Numbered from the stretch's first letter, positions 8,763 through 17,101 are shown. The stretch: 51,514 nt of DNA from an uncultured Clostridia bacterium (GCA_944388795.1 CALXKD010000009.1:1-51514), one strand, 5' to 3'. Numbers and translations are program-made. Notes: generated from the sequence alone by a model not told the origin.

Positions 8763-9992
8763 TTATTTTTCTCTTCTAATAATCCAATCCTTTTCACATT
8801 TGATTGGTAATTTCATGAATACCTTTTGCCCTTTTACACCTGGACTAACAGCTTGTATTTCTTCTTTGGTATCATAATCCCATAAGTTATCAATTGTAAA
8901 TTGTACAGGTTCTAATTGATATGGAATTAGAATTTCCATTTTATCTCCCACTTGAAGTTTATTTTTTATCTCAATAACAGATTTTTCTTCATCATATTCT
9001 ACTACTTTTCCACCAAATTCATATTTTTCGTTATATTGTCTTCCACCATATTCTTGTATATCTTTATTGTTTCTATCATTAAAATAAAAAGTAGTTAAGC
9101 CTCTCGTTTTCACTTTTTCCAATTCTTTTAAATATTTCGTATAATCATAATGTTCCGGGTCTTTTTCATAATCATCAATAGCATTTCTATAAGCACCTAT
9201 GACACTTGCTAAATAATATTCTGTTTTTAATCTTCCTTCTATTTTTAAGCTGTCTACACCCATATCAATGATTTCTGGTAGTTCTTTAATTAAGCATAAA
9301 TCTTTTGAAGAAAAAATACTTGTTCCATATTCACTGGTTTCAATCGGCATGAATTCTCCTGGATTATTTTTTTCTTCTGCATATAAATTATATGACCATC
9401 TACAACTTTGTGCACAATCTCCCAAATTTGCACTTCTACATGACATAAAATCACTTAAAAAACATCTTCCTGAAAATGCAAAACAAATTGCACCATGGAT
9501 AAATATTTCAATCTCCATCCCTTCTGGTTTGTTTTCCATGATGTATTTCAATTGCTCTTTATTCATTTCTCTTGCCATAATCATTCTTTTAGCTCCATTA
9601 TGGTACCAAAAGTTTGCAGCATGTAAACTTACAATATTGGCTTGTGTACTTACATTAATTGCTACACTTGGTGCATATTGTTTTAATACCTCAATAACAC
9701 CTCCATCTGCAGCAATAATTCCATCTGGATTTAATACCTCTAATTTCTTTGCCATTTCTATGATTTCTTCATATTTTTCATCCCATGCAAAAATATTTAA
9801 GGTAACATACACTTTTTTTCCAATACTATGTGCATATTTAATTGTTTTTTCTAAATCATCATCTTTCATATCTGCTCTTGTCCTTAATGATAATGATGAT
9901 GTTCCACAATATACCGCATCCGCTCCATACAAAAAGGCAATTTTTGCTTTTTCATAAGAACCTGCTGGTGCTAACAATTCTACTTTTTTCAT
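8763..9992 (-). CDS. trhP: U32 family peptidase, TrhP-like tRNA U34 hydroxylation protein
   Basis: A 409-residue member of the U32 collagenase-like family. Seen: N-terminal ELLAPAGS, GADAVYCG, the family signature with clustered cysteines CRSANLGDCAQSCRW (iron-sulfur ligand candidates), and a C-terminal beta domain. Bacterial homologues (TrhP, YrrN/YrrO) use prephenate-dependent chemistry to make 5-hydroxyuridine at tRNA position 34. The assignment is strengthened by a TrmR-like methyltransferase 2.2 kb away, the next enzyme in that pathway; in Bacillus subtilis the two are neighbours (yrrMNO). Two tandem perfect sigma-A promoters drive the gene. It starts at an ATG behind an AAGGAAGGA ribosome site. 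Confidence 0.87.
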   Translation of the reverse strand: MKKVELLAPAGSYEKAKIAFLYGADAVYCGTSSLSLRTRADMKDDDLEKTIKYAHSIGKKVYVTLNIFAWDEKYEEIIEMAKKLEVLNPDGIIAADGGVIEVLKQYAPSVAINVSTQANIVSLHAANFWYHNGAKRMIMAREMNKEQLKYIMENKPEGMEIEIFIHGAICFAFSGRCFLSDFMSCRSANLGDCAQSCRWSYNLYAEEKNNPGEFMPIETSEYGTSIFSSKDLCLIKELPEIIDMGVDSLKIEGRLKTEYYLASVIGAYRNAIDDYEKDPEHYDYTKYLKELEKVKTRGLTTFYFNDRNNKDIQEYGGRQYNEKYEFGGKVVEYDEEKSVIEIKNKLQVGDKMEILIPYQLEPVQFTIDNLWDYDTKEEIQAVSPGVKGQKVFMKLPIKCEKDWIIRREK

Positions 9993-10050
9993 ATATATCC
10001 TTCCTTACTTTTTTCTTTATCTTATTTACGTTCTTATTTTTTGCATTAAT

Positions 10051-10107
10051 ATTATACAATTCTCACTTGTTTATGTCAATTATACAATTCTCACTTGTTT
10101 ATGTCAA
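10051..10107 (-). promoter_or_regulatory. Tandemly duplicated perfect sigma-A promoter
   Basis: On the minus strand, TTGACA (10107-10102) and TATAAT (10084-10079) form one promoter. TTGACA (10079-10074) and TATAAT (10056-10051) form a second. Each spacer is exactly 17 bp. The -10 of the first and the -35 of the second share one base (TATAATTGACA). Both point at the U32 peptidase gene. Confidence 0.85.
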
Positions 10108-10108
10108 T
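10053..10108. repeat. Two tandem copies of a 28-bp unit
   Basis: Bases 10053-10080 and 10081-10108 are identical, directly adjacent 28-bp units. Each unit carries one set of promoter elements, so the duplication doubled the trhP promoter. Confidence 0.92.
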
Positions 10109-10233
10109 TATAAAATGCATCTTATTCTTCAAGTATAGAATGTTTCACAAATATTAATAAAAAATTAAAAAGGATTCTTTGAAAAGAATAGAAAAATCAT
10201 CAAAAAATACACTTACTAGCTATCTGTTTTTAT

Positions 10234-10436
10234 TTCTTTGAGTTAGATACTCTAGGAAAGAAATTATAATGAGAAACACTTGTCATTTAAAGATTATTTC
10301 CTTTTTATAAATCATTTATTATCTCAAAATATTTTTTTACTTTTTCTGCGTAATTTCTTTTATTCTTATTGCTATTCTTTATTTTTTTTGATACACTTAT
10401 TTTTGAAAAGGCACTTAGAGTATCTAACTCAAAGAA
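10234..10436. repeat. 21-bp perfect inverted repeats, each with an internal dyad, upstream of the RSH-like gene
   Basis: The arm at 10234-10254 is the exact reverse complement of 10416-10436. Each arm contains GAGT-N5-ACTC, itself a dyad. The 161 bp between them are T-rich and hold no convincing gene. They could be two operator sites for a looping repressor, or the ends of a small non-autonomous element. The remaining sequence of this 517-bp gap (9993-10509) is AT-rich, apart from the trhP promoters. Confidence 0.75.
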
Positions 10437-10509
10437 TTATTCAAGTAAAAAGATACACTAAAAAATCAATGTGAAATAAAAGAATAAATAATATAAAGGA
10501 GCTTGTATT

Positions 10510-12186
10510 ATGGAAATTCCAAAAATTGAAAAAGATTTTATAACATGGTGTAATTATATCCATCCAGATATCAATCCCTATATCTTTTTTCGAAGACATA
10601 CGAGATATTTTGATGAGTATTCTCCATTTTTAGAAGAACTAATGGTTAATCTTCACCAAGAGCTTTGTAATAAATTACCTAATATAAACTTTTCTTTTAA
10701 AGGTAGAATAAAATCTAAAAGAAGTTTCTTAATTAAATCCTTTAGAACCTTGGCAGAAAGTATTGAAAAACTTTTTCCTGATCAGTATCCTGCTGATCAA
10801 AGCGAACTAAAAATATTACAAGAAAAAAGAAGTAAGAATATTGAAAAATATTTCAAATTTTTATTAAAAGATACTCCTCCAAAAATAGAAAGATATCTTA
10901 AAATAAAAAACATGATTGAAAATACTTCACAAGAAAAAGGAACTCTTAAGGGTTTTAGAGATTTATTTGAACAATTAAGCCCTGACGAAAAAGAAAATCT
11001 TGTCATTCGATTAGGTAGAACTGAAGATACATTTGCCAATCGTATTATTGTCAATGATGTTGATTTTAATATTCAATCTATTAGAAGTAATGCTGATGGA
11101 CAATTCGAAATTTTAGATGAGAAGGGAACTATTATTCCTATTTCTTCCTCTATTCAAATTCCATCTGATAAAATTATATTAAATGAACACGATGGTAACC
11201 GATATGCTATCATTGATGATAGCCCAAAAAAGATTTCTGACCATCATTTATTATATGAAACTGACCTAACCGCTAGCAAAAGAACTTTTGAAAATGCTTC
11301 TAAAACTTCTGATGGAAAAATCACTTTATTCCAAGATTTGCTTGTGATTAATGATGAAGAACAATTTAATATTGTATCTACTTTTACAGATTCAGCTACT
11401 GGAGACATTATGGCGACTATACATCGCTCTAGAGAATCTAATAACAGTCAATACTGTGAAAGTGATTCAAATGTTATCAATTTAAGTAAACTATTATGTA
11501 ATGGAATTCCAATCAAATTAAAAAAATTTGATAAACTATATACAGAAAAAGCGCTTTATGATATTCGAGATGCCATGTACCAATATTATGACGAAATCGG
11601 TGTAACAAGGATTTGGACACGCTCCAAAGATTATGTACAATCTCCTAAAAAAGATTCAAAATACCAATCATTACATGATTCATATTTTTACGAATCCATT
11701 GGATATTGTTTAGAAACACAAATACGAGATCTAGAAATGGAAAAAGACTGTGAAAATAAACCAGCTTCTAATTCTACTGATTCCCCTTTAATAACTAGTC
11801 ATGATACTTATAAAAAGGATAAAATGAAAAAATGGTTAAAAAATCCTATATTATGTCATATACTAGAAAAAGATCCAGAAGCGTTTGACTCTTCCACTGA
11901 AATATTAGAAAAGCTTTTATATAATCCTAATGTAGCATTACCTGATTTATTAGGAAAATATATTATGACTGCTAAAGTTGCAAATAATAAGGTAGAGCCT
12001 TTTACTCCAAAGATTCCTCAAACTTTTGAACATACTTTTCAAAATCCTAAAGCATACACACCATCTCCTCAAGATTCTCTACCACCTTTAGATTTTTCTA
12101 GTTATGAACATTTTATGCATTCCAGAAAAATTCGTAATGATGCTAGAAGTAAAGGTAACTATAATATTGACTTTGATTATATTTAA
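10510..12186 (+). CDS. Divergent RelA/SpoT-type alarmone synthetase-like protein with two large insertions
   Basis: 558 residues. The (p)ppGpp synthetase signature can be traced in order: GRIK (R66, K68) with K76 eight residues on, EDTFANRII (D173), SKDYVQSPK (373-380), KYQSLHDS (Y385, H389) and LETQIRD (E402). These match the nucleotide-binding Arg/Lys, catalytic Asp, guanine-stacking Tyr and catalytic Glu of Rel/SAS enzymes. Spacing is abnormal: R66 to D173 is 107 residues (about 23 in Rel) and D173 to Y385 is 212 (about 44), so there is a charged helical insertion and a larger, apparently beta-rich one. There is no HD hydrolase, TGS or ACT domain. The C-terminal 150 residues are polar and unrecognised. 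AAAGGAG lies 8 bp before the ATG. It is a plus-strand gene set between trhP and trmR. It could make (p)ppGpp, pyrophosphorylate tRNA like toxSAS proteins, or have a new activity. Confidence 0.72.
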   Translation: MEIPKIEKDFITWCNYIHPDINPYIFFRRHTRYFDEYSPFLEELMVNLHQELCNKLPNINFSFKGRIKSKRSFLIKSFRTLAESIEKLFPDQYPADQSELKILQEKRSKNIEKYFKFLLKDTPPKIERYLKIKNMIENTSQEKGTLKGFRDLFEQLSPDEKENLVIRLGRTEDTFANRIIVNDVDFNIQSIRSNADGQFEILDEKGTIIPISSSIQIPSDKIILNEHDGNRYAIIDDSPKKISDHHLLYETDLTASKRTFENASKTSDGKITLFQDLLVINDEEQFNIVSTFTDSATGDIMATIHRSRESNNSQYCESDSNVINLSKLLCNGIPIKLKKFDKLYTEKALYDIRDAMYQYYDEIGVTRIWTRSKDYVQSPKKDSKYQSLHDSYFYESIGYCLETQIRDLEMEKDCENKPASNSTDSPLITSHDTYKKDKMKKWLKNPILCHILEKDPEAFDSSTEILEKLLYNPNVALPDLLGKYIMTAKVANNKVEPFTPKIPQTFEHTFQNPKAYTPSPQDSLPPLDFSSYEHFMHSRKIRNDARSKGNYNIDFDYI

Positions 12187-12191
12187 TTTTT

Positions 12192-12227
12192 TAAAAGAGG
12201 ATACACTTCAAAATGCATCCTCTTTTA
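12192..12227. terminator. Bidirectional intrinsic terminator
   Basis: AAAAGAGGAT (12193-12202) pairs with ATCCTCTTTT (12217-12226). A/T flanks on both sides give U-tracts in both directions. It separates the RSH-like gene (plus) from the convergent trmR-like gene (minus). Confidence 0.8.
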
Positions 12228-12232
12228 TATTT

Positions 12233-12835
12233 TTATTTAATTCTACTAACGGCTAACCCATCTCCTACTTCTAAGATTTCTGTTTCAAGATTTGGATTTT
12301 CACTAACCTCTTTTATATATTCTCTTAAGTTTCTAACAGCTGTTCTTTGTTTATGTTTATTATAATCACTCATCACATAACCTTTATATAAAATATTATC
12401 TGCAAAAATAATTCCATTCTTATTTATCATTCTTAAAGCCTCTTTTAAGAAAAATGGATATTTACCTTTAGCAGCATCTATAAATACCACATCATATTGA
12501 TTATTTAAAGTTGGTAAGATTTCTACTGCATCACCTTCATAAATACGTATTTTATCTTCTACCTCTGCTAATTTAATATTTATCTTTGCTTCTTTTACTC
12601 TTTCTTCTTCTCTTTCAATCGTATCTATGACACCATTTTCTGCTAAAAATTGTGTAAAGCATATTGCGGAATACCCAACTGCTGTTCCAATTTCTAATAT
12701 TCTATTAGGTTTGTTTTTACTCAAATATTTTTCAATGACCTCTAATGTTTCATCCATGATTATCGGTATATGTTCTTCTAATGCTTTTTGCTTTATTTTT
12801 TCTAATTCTATTGTATTCAATTCTATTTCCTCCAT
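12233..12835 (-). CDS. trmR: O-methyltransferase, TrmR-like (tRNA 5-hydroxyuridine methyltransferase)
   Basis: A 200-residue class I SAM-dependent methyltransferase of the caffeoyl-CoA O-methyltransferase type. Seen: SAM loop ILEIGTAVGYSA at about 46-57, acidic ribose-binding DTIEREEE, and the metal/catalytic strand VVFIDAAKG with a later FADNIL. Bacterial members such as B. subtilis TrmR (YrrM) convert tRNA ho5U34 to mo5U34. The nearby TrhP-like U32 peptidase supports that substrate. Start choice is uncertain: the ATG at 12835 has a poor ribosome site, while the GGAGG inside its first codons could serve a TTG five codons on. The downstream neighbour is the terminator shared with the RSH-like gene. 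Confidence 0.82.
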   Translation of the reverse strand: MEEIELNTIELEKIKQKALEEHIPIIMDETLEVIEKYLSKNKPNRILEIGTAVGYSAICFTQFLAENGVIDTIEREEERVKEAKINIKLAEVEDKIRIYEGDAVEILPTLNNQYDVVFIDAAKGKYPFFLKEALRMINKNGIIFADNILYKGYVMSDYNKHKQRTAVRNLREYIKEVSENPNLETEILEVGDGLAVSRIK

Positions 12836-12917
12836 ATCCTCTCATCATCCATTTTTTTATTTTTATAAGATTTTCTATTTATTTTTTAAGAACTGTCAAG
12901 ATGACAGTTCTTCCTTT

Positions 12918-13493
12918 TTATTGTTTATTTTTAGGGTATAACTTAAATAATTTATCATTTAATTTTTGATAAATCGGTACCATTTTGGATTCATTGGTCA
13001 CCTCTGTTGCTTTATCAATATCTATCCATTTTACACCACTATTCTCATCTTCCTTTGTTTTTAATGGTTCATTCTCATCGGTTTCAAATAAATAGCAATA
13101 ATCTAAATGTAAATGAGAAGGTACAAATTTTCCTCTTTTTATATGACTATCTACTGTTAAAATCTCTAAGCTATATATCCCATCACTTAATACTTTTAAG
13201 TGTTTTAAACCTGATTCTTCCTCAGCTTCTTTCAAAGCCACATGTAATAAATTATCATCTCCATCAGCATGTCCTCCTGTCCATGCCCAAGATTGATAAA
13301 TATTGTGATAAATCATTAACACCTTTGTTCTTTCTTTATTCACAATCCAGCTAGAAGCTGTAAAATGACACATTTTATTTTCTCTAGTGAGTACATCTGC
13401 AAATGTATTCATATATTCTAGTATCATTTCTTTGTCTACTTGTTCTTGCTCATTAAATGGTACAAAATTTTCTATTTGTTTTTGTAAATCCAT
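12918..13493 (-). CDS. NUDIX hydrolase
   Basis: A 191-residue protein with a NUDIX box at about residues 73-96 (GGHADGDD...ALKEAEEESG). It keeps the metal-binding EAEEE core but has Asp and Lys at two usually Glu/Arg positions. The N-terminal 40 residues are helical. Substrate cannot be predicted; a nucleoside diphosphate derivative is the family norm. It lies 11 bp downstream of a small unknown gene and in the same direction as typA, so the three probably share a transcript. Confidence 0.85.
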   Translation of the reverse strand: MDLQKQIENFVPFNEQEQVDKEMILEYMNTFADVLTRENKMCHFTASSWIVNKERTKVLMIYHNIYQSWAWTGGHADGDDNLLHVALKEAEEESGLKHLKVLSDGIYSLEILTVDSHIKRGKFVPSHLHLDYCYLFETDENEPLKTKEDENSGVKWIDIDKATEVTNESKMVPIYQKLNDKLFKLYPKNKQ

Positions 13494-13504
13494 TTCCTGT
13501 TCTC

Positions 13505-13816
13505 CTATCTTTCTTTTCCTTTTGTTTGTCGATTTTTAGGATATGTTCTAACAAGATTTACGATACATTGCTTTACATCTAAATTATTTTTAGTCCAATA
13601 ATCAAATTCCTTCATGATATTATCTTGCATAATCAAATCCACTGCTTCATCAAGGCTTTTACCGCATTTCATAAACTCAAGAACCTTGTCTACTACATAC
13701 CTTCTGTTTTGTGAATCTTTGTCGTATATTTTAGGTGTTCTTTCAGCTTTCTGCAACACTTCTTGATATGCAAAATTAATCCCCAATCCTGGTCTTACTT
13801 TTCTATATTTAGGCAT
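13505..13816 (-). CDS. Conserved-looking hypothetical protein, 103 residues
   Basis: I do not recognise this family. The protein is basic at both ends (starting MPKYRKVRPG, ending with KGKER), soluble, and mostly helical by composition. It has two cysteines and a central SLDEAVDLIMQDN helix. There is no signal peptide or membrane segment. It lies between typA (14 bp upstream) and the NUDIX gene (11 bp downstream), all on the minus strand, which suggests co-transcription with the GTPase. The tight packing and normal codon use support a real gene. An RNA- or ribosome-associated role would fit the context, but that is only a guess. Confidence 0.7.
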   Translation of the reverse strand: MPKYRKVRPGLGINFAYQEVLQKAERTPKIYDKDSQNRRYVVDKVLEFMKCGKSLDEAVDLIMQDNIMKEFDYWTKNNLDVKQCIVNLVRTYPKNRQTKGKER

Positions 13817-13830
13817 TTTTTACTCCTCTA

Positions 13831-15645
13831 TTATTTATTCCTATTTGCTCTTTCTCTTTCCTTAGTATCTAATATTTTCTTTCTTAATCTGATTGATTTT
13901 GGTGTTACCTCTACCAATTCATCATCTTGAATAAATTCAATAGCTTTTTCTAATGACATTTGAATTGGTGGTACCAAACGTAATGCATCATCTGAACCAG
14001 AGGCTCTTGTATTTGTTAAATGTTTTTCCTTACATACATTAATTGCTAAATCTTCTCCTCTTGAGTTTAATCCTACAATCATTCCCTCATATACTTCTAC
14101 ACCAGGTCCAATGAACAAATCACCTTTATCTTGTGCATTGTATAATCCATATGTTACAGATTTTCCCGCTTCAAATGCTACAATGGTTCCTCTAACACGA
14201 GCTTGGATATCTCCTTTATATGGCTCATATGAATCAAATATATGATTCATGGTTCCTTCTCCTTTGGTATCTGTTAAGAATTCTGTTCTATATCCAATTA
14301 ATCCTCTTGCTGGAATCTTGAATTCAATTTTTGTATGTCCGTCTTCAGCTGGTTCCATGTTTACCATTTCTGCTTTTCTTCTTCCTAATTTTTCGATAAC
14401 ATTTCCTACACAGTCATCAGGAACATTAACAACTAAATCTTCAATTGGCTCACATTTTACACCATCAATTTCTTTATAGATAACCTTTGGACGAGATACT
14501 AATAATTCAAACCCTTCTCTTCTCATTGTTTCAATTAATACAGATAAATGTAATTCTCCTCTTCCTGATACCTCAAAAGAATCTGGTGAATCTGTTTCTT
14601 TTACTCTTAATGATACATTTCTTTCTAGTTCTTTAAACAATCTATCACGAATATGACGAGAAGTAATAAATTGTCCTTCTTTTCCTGCAAATGGTCCATT
14701 ATTAACACTAAATGTCATAGATACTGTTGGTTCATCAATATCGACAAATGGTATTTTTTCTGGATGATTAAAATCACAAATCGTATCTCCAATATTGATA
14801 TCTGGTAATCCTGCAAGTTCAATAATGTCTCCAGCTTTTCCTTCTTCTACTTCTACTTTATTTAATCCAACATGTGTATATACTTTTGCTACTCTTCCTT
14901 GTGTAATTTTGTCTTCTTTTCCACAAATTGCAACTGGCATTCCATCTTTAATAATACCTCTTTCTACTCTTCCTATTGCAATTCTTCCAACATAATCATC
15001 ATAATCAATGTTAGATACTAACATTTGCGCTGGTCCTTCTTCATCACAGTTTGGTGCTTGGATGGTATTGACAATGGTTTCAAATAGGCAATGTAAATCT
15101 GTTGCATCATCTTCTAAGTTCATTTTGGCAATTCCATTTTTAGCAGAAGCATATACAACTGGAAAATCTAATTGCTCATCACTTGCATCTAATTCAATAA
15201 ATAATTCGATAACTTGGTCTACAACTTTTTCTGGAGTTGCTCCTGGTCTATCAATTTTATTAATCACTACGATTGGTTTTAATCCTAAAGCTAATGATTT
15301 TTTTAATACTTCTCTTGTTTGTGGCATTGCACCTTCAAAAGCATCAACTAATAAAAGTACTCCATCAACTGTTTTTAGTACTCTTTCTACTTCTCCTCCA
15401 AAATCTGCATGTCCAGGTGTATCCACAATATTGATTTTGATATCATGATACATAACAGATGTATTTTTAGAAAGTATTGTAATTCCTCTTTCTTTCTCTA
15501 AATCATTCGAATCCATGATTCTTTCTGCAACTTGTTCATTTTCTCTAAATACATGGCTTTGTTTTAACATGGCATCTACCAATGTTGTCTTTCCATGATC
15601 TACGTGTGCAATAATCGCAATATTTCTAATGTTTTTGTTGTTCAT
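13831..15645 (-). CDS. typA: Translational GTPase BipA/TypA
   Basis: A 604-residue ribosome-binding GTPase related to EF-G and LepA, normal length for BipA. Seen: P-loop AHVDHGKTT near the N-terminus, switch II DTPGHADFGGE, NKIDRPGA (G4), two EF-G-like alpha-beta domains and the BipA-specific C-terminal domain (TNTRASGSDDALRLVPP). It acts in 50S assembly and stress or cold adaptation. The frame opens six codons earlier, but AAAGGGAG lies 7 bp before the ATG at 15645, so that is the start. The two small downstream genes appear to share its transcript. Confidence 0.97.
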   Translation of the reverse strand: MNNKNIRNIAIIAHVDHGKTTLVDAMLKQSHVFRENEQVAERIMDSNDLEKERGITILSKNTSVMYHDIKINIVDTPGHADFGGEVERVLKTVDGVLLLVDAFEGAMPQTREVLKKSLALGLKPIVVINKIDRPGATPEKVVDQVIELFIELDASDEQLDFPVVYASAKNGIAKMNLEDDATDLHCLFETIVNTIQAPNCDEEGPAQMLVSNIDYDDYVGRIAIGRVERGIIKDGMPVAICGKEDKITQGRVAKVYTHVGLNKVEVEEGKAGDIIELAGLPDINIGDTICDFNHPEKIPFVDIDEPTVSMTFSVNNGPFAGKEGQFITSRHIRDRLFKELERNVSLRVKETDSPDSFEVSGRGELHLSVLIETMRREGFELLVSRPKVIYKEIDGVKCEPIEDLVVNVPDDCVGNVIEKLGRRKAEMVNMEPAEDGHTKIEFKIPARGLIGYRTEFLTDTKGEGTMNHIFDSYEPYKGDIQARVRGTIVAFEAGKSVTYGLYNAQDKGDLFIGPGVEVYEGMIVGLNSRGEDLAINVCKEKHLTNTRASGSDDALRLVPPIQMSLEKAIEFIQDDELVEVTPKSIRLRKKILDTKERERANRNK

Positions 15646-15758
15646 TTTATTACTCCCTTTCATTTATCTTTATCATAACTTAAGACGTTTTCCAAAGTTT
15701 TTCTTGAAAAACGCCTACATCTCTAAAAATAAGCTTATAAAATTATATATCAATTAAC

Positions 15759-16355
15759 CTATTTTGTCAACTTAATAATATTATCCATAATTTCTTTTGT
15801 TACTTTATCTAAAACTTCTTTATCTTTGCTTCCTTTATATTCGCTATAATCTAATGGTTTTCCATATGTAATGGTAATTTTATGATGGTCTTTTGTCCCA
15901 CCTTTTATACCACAAGGTACAACCTTTGCACCACTTCTTATGGCAAAGAATGCAACACCATCTTTTACTTTTTCACCCTTTTCTAATCCATTTCTAGTTC
16001 CTTCTGGGAATAAAGCAATACATTTTCCTTCTTTTAAATCCTTTAATGATTTTTTAATAGCAGATACATCCTTTTCATCTCTTTTAACTGGTATGGCCTC
16101 AAATGCCCAACCTAAAAATGCTAAAAATTTATTTTTATACAACTCCTCTTTTGCCAAAAACTTCATATCTCTTTTCGCTGTTGCTACCATTAATGGTGGG
16201 TCTATATAACTTCTATGATTTCCACAAAATATAACTGCTCCTTCTTTTGGAACATTTTCTAATCCTTTAATTTCTGTTTGATAAAAAATCTTAAACCATA
16301 TATATAAAGCTCCTCTTACTATCCATTTTATAATTCCTTTTAACACTTTTTTCAT
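15759..16355 (-). CDS. plsC: 1-acyl-sn-glycerol-3-phosphate acyltransferase (PlsC family)
   Basis: A 198-residue lysophosphatidic acid acyltransferase. It has a hydrophobic N-terminal segment (about 10-26) for membrane attachment, the catalytic NHRSYID (His47-x4-Asp52) and the substrate motif FPEGTR (116-121). It acylates the sn-2 position to form phosphatidic acid for membrane lipids. The start lies 3 bp after the cmk stop, so the two are translationally coupled. A cmk-plsC pairing is a familiar arrangement in Clostridia. Confidence 0.94.
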   Translation of the reverse strand: MKKVLKGIIKWIVRGALYIWFKIFYQTEIKGLENVPKEGAVIFCGNHRSYIDPPLMVATAKRDMKFLAKEELYKNKFLAFLGWAFEAIPVKRDEKDVSAIKKSLKDLKEGKCIALFPEGTRNGLEKGEKVKDGVAFFAIRSGAKVVPCGIKGGTKDHHKITITYGKPLDYSEYKGSKDKEVLDKVTKEIMDNIIKLTK

Positions 16356-16357
16356 GA

Positions 16358-17035
16358 CTATTTTCCTTGCCCTTCCTTTTTTCTTGTTTCTTCTATAATT
16401 TTTATAATTTTTTCTACTACTTGTTCAACACTTAAATTGGTAGAATCTACATATATTGCATCTTCTGCTTTTTTTAATGGTGCGATTTCTCTAGTAGAAT
16501 CTCTTTTATCTCTATCTTTTATTCCTGCCAAAACCTCCTCATAAGAAGATTCTATTCCCTTTTCTTGATTTTGCAAAACTCTTCTTCTTGCTCTCTCTTC
16601 AGCTGTTGCATCTAAATAAATTTTCACATCTGCATCTGGAAATACAACTGTTCCAATGTCTCTTCCCTCCATGATAACATTTTTTCCTTCAGCAATATTT
16701 CTTTGTACTTCTAATAATTTACTTCTTACGACTGGTAATACAGATACTGGTGACACCAAATTATTCACATCATTTTCTCTAATTCTATGTGTTACATCCT
16801 CTCCATTTAAAAATATTTTTCCATCAGGATGCATCTCAATATTAATTTTCGTTAACATTTTCTCTATTTTATCTTCTTCTTGTATATCAATATGTTCTTG
16901 AATCATATTTAAAGCAACACATCGAAATGTAGCTCCTGTATCAATATTTACTAATCCTAATTTTTCTCCCACCAATTTGGTTATTGTTCCTTTTCCTGCT
17001 CCTGCAGGTCCATCTATGGCTACTACAAAAGACAT
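16358..17035 (-). CDS. cmk: Cytidylate kinase
   Basis: A 225-residue (d)CMP kinase. The P-loop GPAGAGKGT is at 9-17, followed by the CMP-binding region DTGATFR, the NMP-binding insert typical of bacterial Cmk, and MEGRDIGTVVFPDA with the lid RRRVLQ. It phosphorylates CMP and dCMP for nucleotide salvage and CDP-lipid supply. It is co-transcribed with plsC, whose start follows 3 bp after its stop. Length and motifs are those of the standard enzyme. Confidence 0.96.
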   Translation of the reverse strand: MSFVVAIDGPAGAGKGTITKLVGEKLGLVNIDTGATFRCVALNMIQEHIDIQEEDKIEKMLTKINIEMHPDGKIFLNGEDVTHRIRENDVNNLVSPVSVLPVVRSKLLEVQRNIAEGKNVIMEGRDIGTVVFPDADVKIYLDATAEERARRRVLQNQEKGIESSYEEVLAGIKDRDKRDSTREIAPLKKAEDAIYVDSTNLSVEQVVEKIIKIIEETRKKEGQGK

Positions 17036-17063
17036 ATTCTTTCCTCTTTTCTATATTTAACTT

Positions 17064-17101
17064 TTCATAAGGTATTACCGTTGGGCTCATAACCCGACTG
17101 T
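17064..17101 (+). other. tRNA-Met anticodon-arm-like hairpin in the cmk leader
   Basis: In the 66-bp gap between cmk and its upstream neighbour, the plus strand reads GTTGGG-CTCATAA-CCCGAC. This is a 6-bp stem with a 7-nt loop carrying CAT, almost identical to the anticodon arm of initiator tRNA-Met. No D-arm, T-arm or acceptor stem is present. It could be a tRNA remnant or chance. Confidence 0.3.

Noticed and set aside
9268-9957. A 229-codon plus-strand frame opposite trhP.
   Set aside because: Antisense to a clearly conserved U32 peptidase, with no ribosome site and a composition typical of shadow frames.
10280-10474. A 64-codon open frame within the inverted-repeat region upstream of the RSH-like gene.
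   Set aside because: Phe/Leu/Tyr-rich low-complexity product from T-rich DNA, no ribosome site, and it runs through the right inverted-repeat arm.
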